Origin: Candidatus Bathyarchaeota archaeon
GTDB taxonomy: Archaea; Thermoproteota; Bathyarchaeia; TCS64
Direction of reading: 5' to 3'
Length of the DNA: 35,098 nucleotides
Assembly: GCA_026014815.1 (NCBI GenBank)
Contig: JAOZHP010000045.1
Location: 1-35,098 of the forward strand
The position numbers and the translations under genes were made by a program. Below are positions 31,454-35,098 of this stretch, one piece after another. Below the pieces are notes generated by a model that had not been told where the DNA came from, did not search any database, and saw only the letters and a list, made by a program, of their open reading frames with translations. The first letter of the stretch is position 1. Each line of letters starts with the position of its first letter.

Positions 31454-33823
31454 TTAGATGGGGGGTCCCATCGGAATAGTCCTTGGCTTAGTTAGCTTCA
31501 CTTGGTCAGGATTGTCTTTAAATAGCTTGATCTGAGCCGCGAAGTACAGAAGATGAGCACGCTGATTTGTGTCTTGGACGTGTTCTCCCTCTTCTTTCAT
31601 CCATTTTCCTAACTCAACAAGCTTGAGAGAGGTCGTAGCGCGAACACGAGGTGAGGCTTCATCATTCTTTACTAAGGTTATTAGATTGTAGAGAACTACG
31701 TCGTTGACTGTCCTCTGGACCTCGCCGTGGAAACCATTCTCAGTACTAGTTTTCCATGTGGCTTCAGTTAACTTGTCGATGATCTCACCTAGCCCAGGTG
31801 CATCACTGTTCCTCGCGTGGTATTCCATTAGCCGGGAAGCTCTTTGAGGATGGAGAAGCATGCCTACCGTGTGGTTCGCAGCGGTCTCTGCGGCCCCCAG
31901 TGGGTCAAAAGGATGACCGGTATAACCGGGGAACAGGTCCCGTGTTTGTGGATAACCCTGAGGCCGGGGAGGGATAAGCCTGAGAAGCTTCTCGTCTATG
32001 GCAAGAGCTTCAGGAGTAATGGTTCTAAGTAATGCCTGTAACGCTCTTCTCTGTTCATCACCCGGCACAATTTCAGGGTTACCCTGAACATCACCCCTAA
32101 CAGTGTAATTGTAGTATAGACCTCCAACCATGCTTGCTGTTGACTCCACCTGGAACCTATGGAACAGGTATAAGGGCACAAGCACCTCTTCAAGCTTGGC
32201 CAGAGGCTCACCCGTCTTGATGCGTCTCTCAGAGAAGCTCTTGAGGGCTACTTCACGGACCTTCATCATCCTGTCCAATTCATCCACCGGGTCTTTGCCA
32301 TTAACCCATGACGCAGCGTTTGGACTAGCGCTGCTGTAACCAGCGTCTTGGCTTGGCGCGAAGAGAAGCCCGCTCTTGAAGGCGTTGACCAGTATCTTCT
32401 CCAGCTCTTCTTCCTCGTCCATGCCTTCAGGGAAGTCTTGGTAGCCGTAGGCTATGCTGACTTTGTCCCATTTCCCTATGCCTGTCTCGTAGGCCTCGGA
32501 GAGGTCGATTTCTCCATTTTTGCCAATTTTTACTAGGGGTGCTGGATAGTCCATCACTGAAGCCCTGCCGTTGATATGGCTACAATAGTTATGGCCAAGG
32601 CCCAGTGTGTGCCCTACCTCATGGACGCTGAGCTGTCTGATCCTCGCGAGTGCCATCTCAAGCATCTTTGTGCTATCAGGGTTATCTTTGTCATAATTGG
32701 CTACGAGTCCCTGCGCGATGAGGAAGTCCTGTCTTATCCTGAGGCTTCCAAGGCTCACATGACCTTTGAGTATCTCCCCTGTCCTTGGATCGGTGACCGT
32801 GACTCCGTAGCTCCAGCCCCGTGTGCTTCTGTGCACCCAGTTGATGACATTATACCTGATATCCATGGGGTCAGCGTCCTCTGGGAGAAGCTCAACAAGG
32901 TACGCGTCCTTGTACCCAGCTGCCTCAAAGGCTAGGTTCCACCAATTAGCTCCCTCAAGGACCGCTGATCTTATGGGCTCAGGGATTGCCCTGTCAACGT
33001 AGTAAACAATGGGTTTGACCGGTTTACTTGTCTTGGAGTTGGGTTTCTTCTTATTGAGCCTATGCCGAGCGATATATCGTTTCTCGATTTGATCCTCGAC
33101 CTGCGTCGCGTAGTCCATATACTTTACCCCAAAGTAGCTGGCCCTCAGGTCATACTTCCTCGGAGTGTACCCGTCCTCTGGAAGCTGTATGAAGCTATGA
33201 TGCTGTCTTACAGTGATAATCATAGGATCAGGAACAACAGACTTCACCCACTCGCCGGGGTTCTTTCCAGTAAAAGTTAGCGTAGCCTCGAACTCTGTGT
33301 TCCGGGGGAAGCTTTTGGTCCGTGGGAGATAGATTGCGGAACGTGATTCATCAAGCTCATAATCGCCTTGCTCCTTATCTTGGAGACGACTCACAACGTT
33401 CTTACTATCCCTCATGAGGAACTCTGTGGCGTCCACGAGAACTTTGCCATCTTCCTCAGCCTCGACCTTGAAGCCCCAGTGGATACTCTGAGCGAAGGCG
33501 TCCTCGACTGCCTTTCTCTCGTAAACATCGTCACTCACTGCCCTGTAACCATAATTCACCTGAGTTAGGAGCACCTTGGGTCCTACTCGCTGGAACTTGA
33601 CTATCCGTGTCTTGCCGAGCTGGTTTCTATCCAGGCCTATGTCGTTACTTCCGACTCCAGCTGTTAAGCCATCTACATAGATGAACTCCTCGTCGAAGCG
33701 CTTGATCTCCAGCCAGATCTTGCCCTCAGAGTCATCCCAGTAAAATGTGAAGTATCCAACATGCTTCTCCATTCCATCCGTCTTCTCAGAGATGGAAATA
33801 GACTGTTTTTCTTCGTCACCCAT
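31454..33823 (-). CDS. large zinc-dependent metalloprotease (DUF5117/DUF4953 type)
   Basis: A 789-residue metalloprotease. The zinc site HEVGHTLGLGH is at 401-411, with NYCSHINGRASVMDYP after it, giving the Met-turn-like segment. The N-terminal YFTFYWDDSEGKIWLEI and middle KPIVYYVDRAIPEPIRSAVLEG match the DUF5117/DUF4953 group common in Bacteroidetes and related bacteria. Bacterial members usually carry a signal peptide; here none is visible, so it appears cytoplasmic. Transfer from bacteria is an inference from family distribution. The 230 bases downstream are AT-rich and contain one copy of the degenerate repeat near 31408. Confidence 0.8.
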   Translation of the reverse strand: MGDEEKQSISISEKTDGMEKHVGYFTFYWDDSEGKIWLEIKRFDEEFIYVDGLTAGVGSNDIGLDRNQLGKTRIVKFQRVGPKVLLTQVNYGYRAVSDDVYERKAVEDAFAQSIHWGFKVEAEEDGKVLVDATEFLMRDSKNVVSRLQDKEQGDYELDESRSAIYLPRTKSFPRNTEFEATLTFTGKNPGEWVKSVVPDPMIITVRQHHSFIQLPEDGYTPRKYDLRASYFGVKYMDYATQVEDQIEKRYIARHRLNKKKPNSKTSKPVKPIVYYVDRAIPEPIRSAVLEGANWWNLAFEAAGYKDAYLVELLPEDADPMDIRYNVINWVHRSTRGWSYGVTVTDPRTGEILKGHVSLGSLRIRQDFLIAQGLVANYDKDNPDSTKMLEMALARIRQLSVHEVGHTLGLGHNYCSHINGRASVMDYPAPLVKIGKNGEIDLSEAYETGIGKWDKVSIAYGYQDFPEGMDEEEELEKILVNAFKSGLLFAPSQDAGYSSASPNAASWVNGKDPVDELDRMMKVREVALKSFSERRIKTGEPLAKLEEVLVPLYLFHRFQVESTASMVGGLYYNYTVRGDVQGNPEIVPGDEQRRALQALLRTITPEALAIDEKLLRLIPPRPQGYPQTRDLFPGYTGHPFDPLGAAETAANHTVGMLLHPQRASRLMEYHARNSDAPGLGEIIDKLTEATWKTSTENGFHGEVQRTVNDVVLYNLITLVKNDEASPRVRATTSLKLVELGKWMKEEGEHVQDTNQRAHLLYFAAQIKLFKDNPDQVKLTKPRTIPMGPPI

Positions 33824-33872
33824 AAATTAGCCCTCTGTGTTGGGTGATCAGTGACCAATTTACGTTAAATAA

Positions 33873-34121
33873 TCATCGCGACTTTCCGCTGCGCCTCTTG
33901 GAGGTATAGATCTGTACGGCGAAGCTGTGGCTGCATCTACGTTTCTCCCGGTAACCTGGACAGGTACATGAGAGAACGCCATTGTGATCTTTAACGACGT
34001 TATATGTGCCGTGGTTGCCTATGACATTGAAGCGATCATTGTCTAGACGTTCCACGCGGTCGTTCCTGACCAGCATCTCTGCCTTCTCAAGAATCCTGTT
34101 ATGAGGGTATCTGCGCCGCAT
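33873..34121 (-). CDS. small SWIM zinc-finger protein
   Basis: An 82-residue protein with the SWIM pattern C52-x-C54-x8-C63-x-H65 (CTCPGYREKRRCSHSF), preceded by two beta strands (DRFNVIGNHGTYNVV). SWIM domains bind nucleic acid or protein; stand-alone small versions occur in archaea. The basic C-terminus (KRRSGKSR) supports nucleic-acid contact. Confidence 0.75.
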   Translation of the reverse strand: MRRRYPHNRILEKAEMLVRNDRVERLDNDRFNVIGNHGTYNVVKDHNGVLSCTCPGYREKRRCSHSFAVQIYTSKRRSGKSR

Positions 34122-34174
34122 CCCTAGAAAAAGAATGTTTGAAGGTATTAGTTGTTTCGGATAAGGGATGAATC

Positions 34175-34486
34175 CTAGAGAACTTTCTCCAGAGTCTCAG
34201 CTTCCTTCCTGTGGATATTGATTATCGTGGACATATACTCTGAGATCTCCATGAGTTCTTGGTCTAGGGCTTCCTGGTTCTCTCTCATATAGCTTAACAT
34301 CGAGACATAGCCTAAGGCCTGAAGCTCGGATTGAAGTTTAACCAGCTCAGTTATCCTTGTGAGAACTTGCCTTGTCTCCGGGTCTCGAACGTCGTCGATC
34401 ATAGAAGTAATTTCTGATTGAAGTGCATCCGCGCTTGTCTTCAGCCATGTTATCTGTGTGGATAGGCCTGCGCTAGGTCCCGGCAT
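34175..34486 (-). CDS. coiled-coil hypothetical protein
   Basis: A 103-residue helical protein without membrane segments. Two long helices (LKTSADALQSEITSMIDDV and ITELVKLQSELQALGYVSML) and a C-terminal helix ending in EAETLEKVL suggest an oligomeric helical bundle. TTTTTAAC on the reverse strand near 34515 is a possible TATA element. No family recognised. Confidence 0.6.
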   Translation of the reverse strand: MPGPSAGLSTQITWLKTSADALQSEITSMIDDVRDPETRQVLTRITELVKLQSELQALGYVSMLSYMRENQEALDQELMEISEYMSTIINIHRKEAETLEKVL

Positions 34487-34627
34487 AGATTCAATGCATC
34501 CCCGTCATCAGTTAAAAAGCTTAGTAAAAAGTATTGGTTACACCTATCTTGGAAGTCTTTTGTATTTATTGATGTTTTAGGGAGAAGGATTCAAACAATA
34601 GTATGTGCCCATAACGAAGGATAGTAA

Positions 34628-35098
34628 TTGAGTAAAACCCGTGAGACCAGACAAGCTGCAATCGGTGTGACGGTGTCCTTTGTATTATGGTACATCGTTT
34701 TTCTCACAGAGGTCTTGGGTAACTTCTGGTACAGGGTGACGCTGGCCTCCATGAAGCTAGCTCTTTATGCTTATCTAAACGGGAAATCTGTGTTCAGAGA
34801 TGACTTCAGTGTTCATCTTCAAATCATAGTTAGGGGACTTTTATCTGGGCTGCTCCTCTATCTGTTGTTCTATGTAGGGTATAATGTTCTTGAGTCGCTA
34901 ATGATTGGTGGGGCTCAAAGAGTTTATCTAATTAGAGCGGACTCATCTCTTAGCATTGCAGCGGTGCTTCTGCCTGTTACCAGTTTCTGTGAGGAGTTTT
35001 TCTGGAGAAGATATATTCAGGTCACTTTAATTAACAGAGTAGGGACTAGAAACGGGGTCATCATAGCTTCCTTACTGTACTCATTGATCCATATAACC
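34628..35098 (+). CDS. CPBP family intramembrane metalloprotease (3' partial)
   Basis: The frame from TTG (34628) runs open to the window edge, giving 157 residues. The N-terminal part is hydrophobic (AAIGVTVSFVLWYIVFLTEV) and several membrane helices follow. The first CPBP (Abi/Rce1-like) motif is CEEFFWRRYIQ, with the EE-x3-R glutamates; the second, YSLIHI, with the metal-binding His, is just before the edge. AAGGA about 8 bases upstream is a possible ribosome site. CPBP proteases process prenylated proteins or bacteriocins; the target here is unknown. Confidence 0.8.
   Translation, partial: MSKTRETRQAAIGVTVSFVLWYIVFLTEVLGNFWYRVTLASMKLALYAYLNGKSVFRDDFSVHLQIIVRGLLSGLLLYLLFYVGYNVLESLMIGGAQRVYLIRADSSLSIAAVLLPVTSFCEEFFWRRYIQVTLINRVGTRNGVIIASLLYSLIHIT

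Noticed and set aside
1-35098. tRNA, rRNA or CRISPR arrays
   Set aside because: No cloverleaf-like sequence, rRNA conserved block or regularly spaced direct repeats were seen on reading the intergenic regions.

Overview
The window looks like archaeal chromosomal DNA, most probably from an Asgard archaeon of the Thorarchaeota type; the lineage is an inference from gene content and I hold it with modest confidence. Supporting signs are TATA boxes 22-28 bases upstream of start codons (often implying leaderless messages), frequent TTG starts, poly-T stretches at gene ends, a COG2403-type GTPase, a ThiN-type thiamine-phosphate synthase domain, an archaeal-style LeuACD set and a UbiA-type prenyltransferase. 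Most genes are of moderate GC. Two stretches (about 8.1-11.3 kb and 25.07-26.16 kb) are clearly AT-rich and carry small or unfamiliar genes.

Layout. 1-2.4 kb: end of an AIR-synthase-like/ThiN fusion, a SAM methyltransferase, then a TPP riboswitch directly in front of a ThiT-like thiamine transporter subunit. 2.4-5.8 kb: a tight leuA-leuC-leuD operon. 5.8-8.1 kb: GNAT acetyltransferase, UbiA prenyltransferase and alpha/beta hydrolase. 8.1-11.3 kb: AT-rich accessory island with small ORFs, one member of a two-copy paralogous family, a YkgJ-type cysteine cluster protein, a zinc-ribbon micro-gene interrupted by TGA, a DUF3267 metalloprotease and degenerate intergenic repeats. 11.3-16.1 kb: a three-gene operon (MutL/GlmL-type ASKHA ATPase, barrel-sandwich protein, dihydroorotase/hydantoinase-like hydrolase) divergent from a winged-helix regulator that has a 22-bp perfect palindrome in its promoter. 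16.1-24.9 kb: anchored phosphatase, DHH phosphoesterase, D-aminoacylase-like enzyme, collagen-like protein, a further amidohydrolase, MFS transporter, Nudix hydrolase and a truncated amidohydrolase. 25.0-26.9 kb: an AT-rich gene with a HEPN-like R-x4-H motif, inserted between remnants. 27-35.1 kb: small membrane proteins, an alanine-racemase-like enzyme with an altered catalytic site, the COG2403 GTPase, the second paralogue, a large zinc metalloprotease, a SWIM protein, a coiled-coil protein and the start of a CPBP protease.

Functionally, the left end is thiamine and branched-chain (or 2-oxoacid elongation) biosynthesis. The middle is rich in amidohydrolase-fold enzymes and D-amino-acid-related functions, which suggests scavenging of modified peptides or amino acids. 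The most interesting candidates are the MutL-like operon with its regulator, the AT-rich HEPN-like gene, the TPP riboswitch, and the pattern of CG-rich palindromes bracketing the AT-rich genes.
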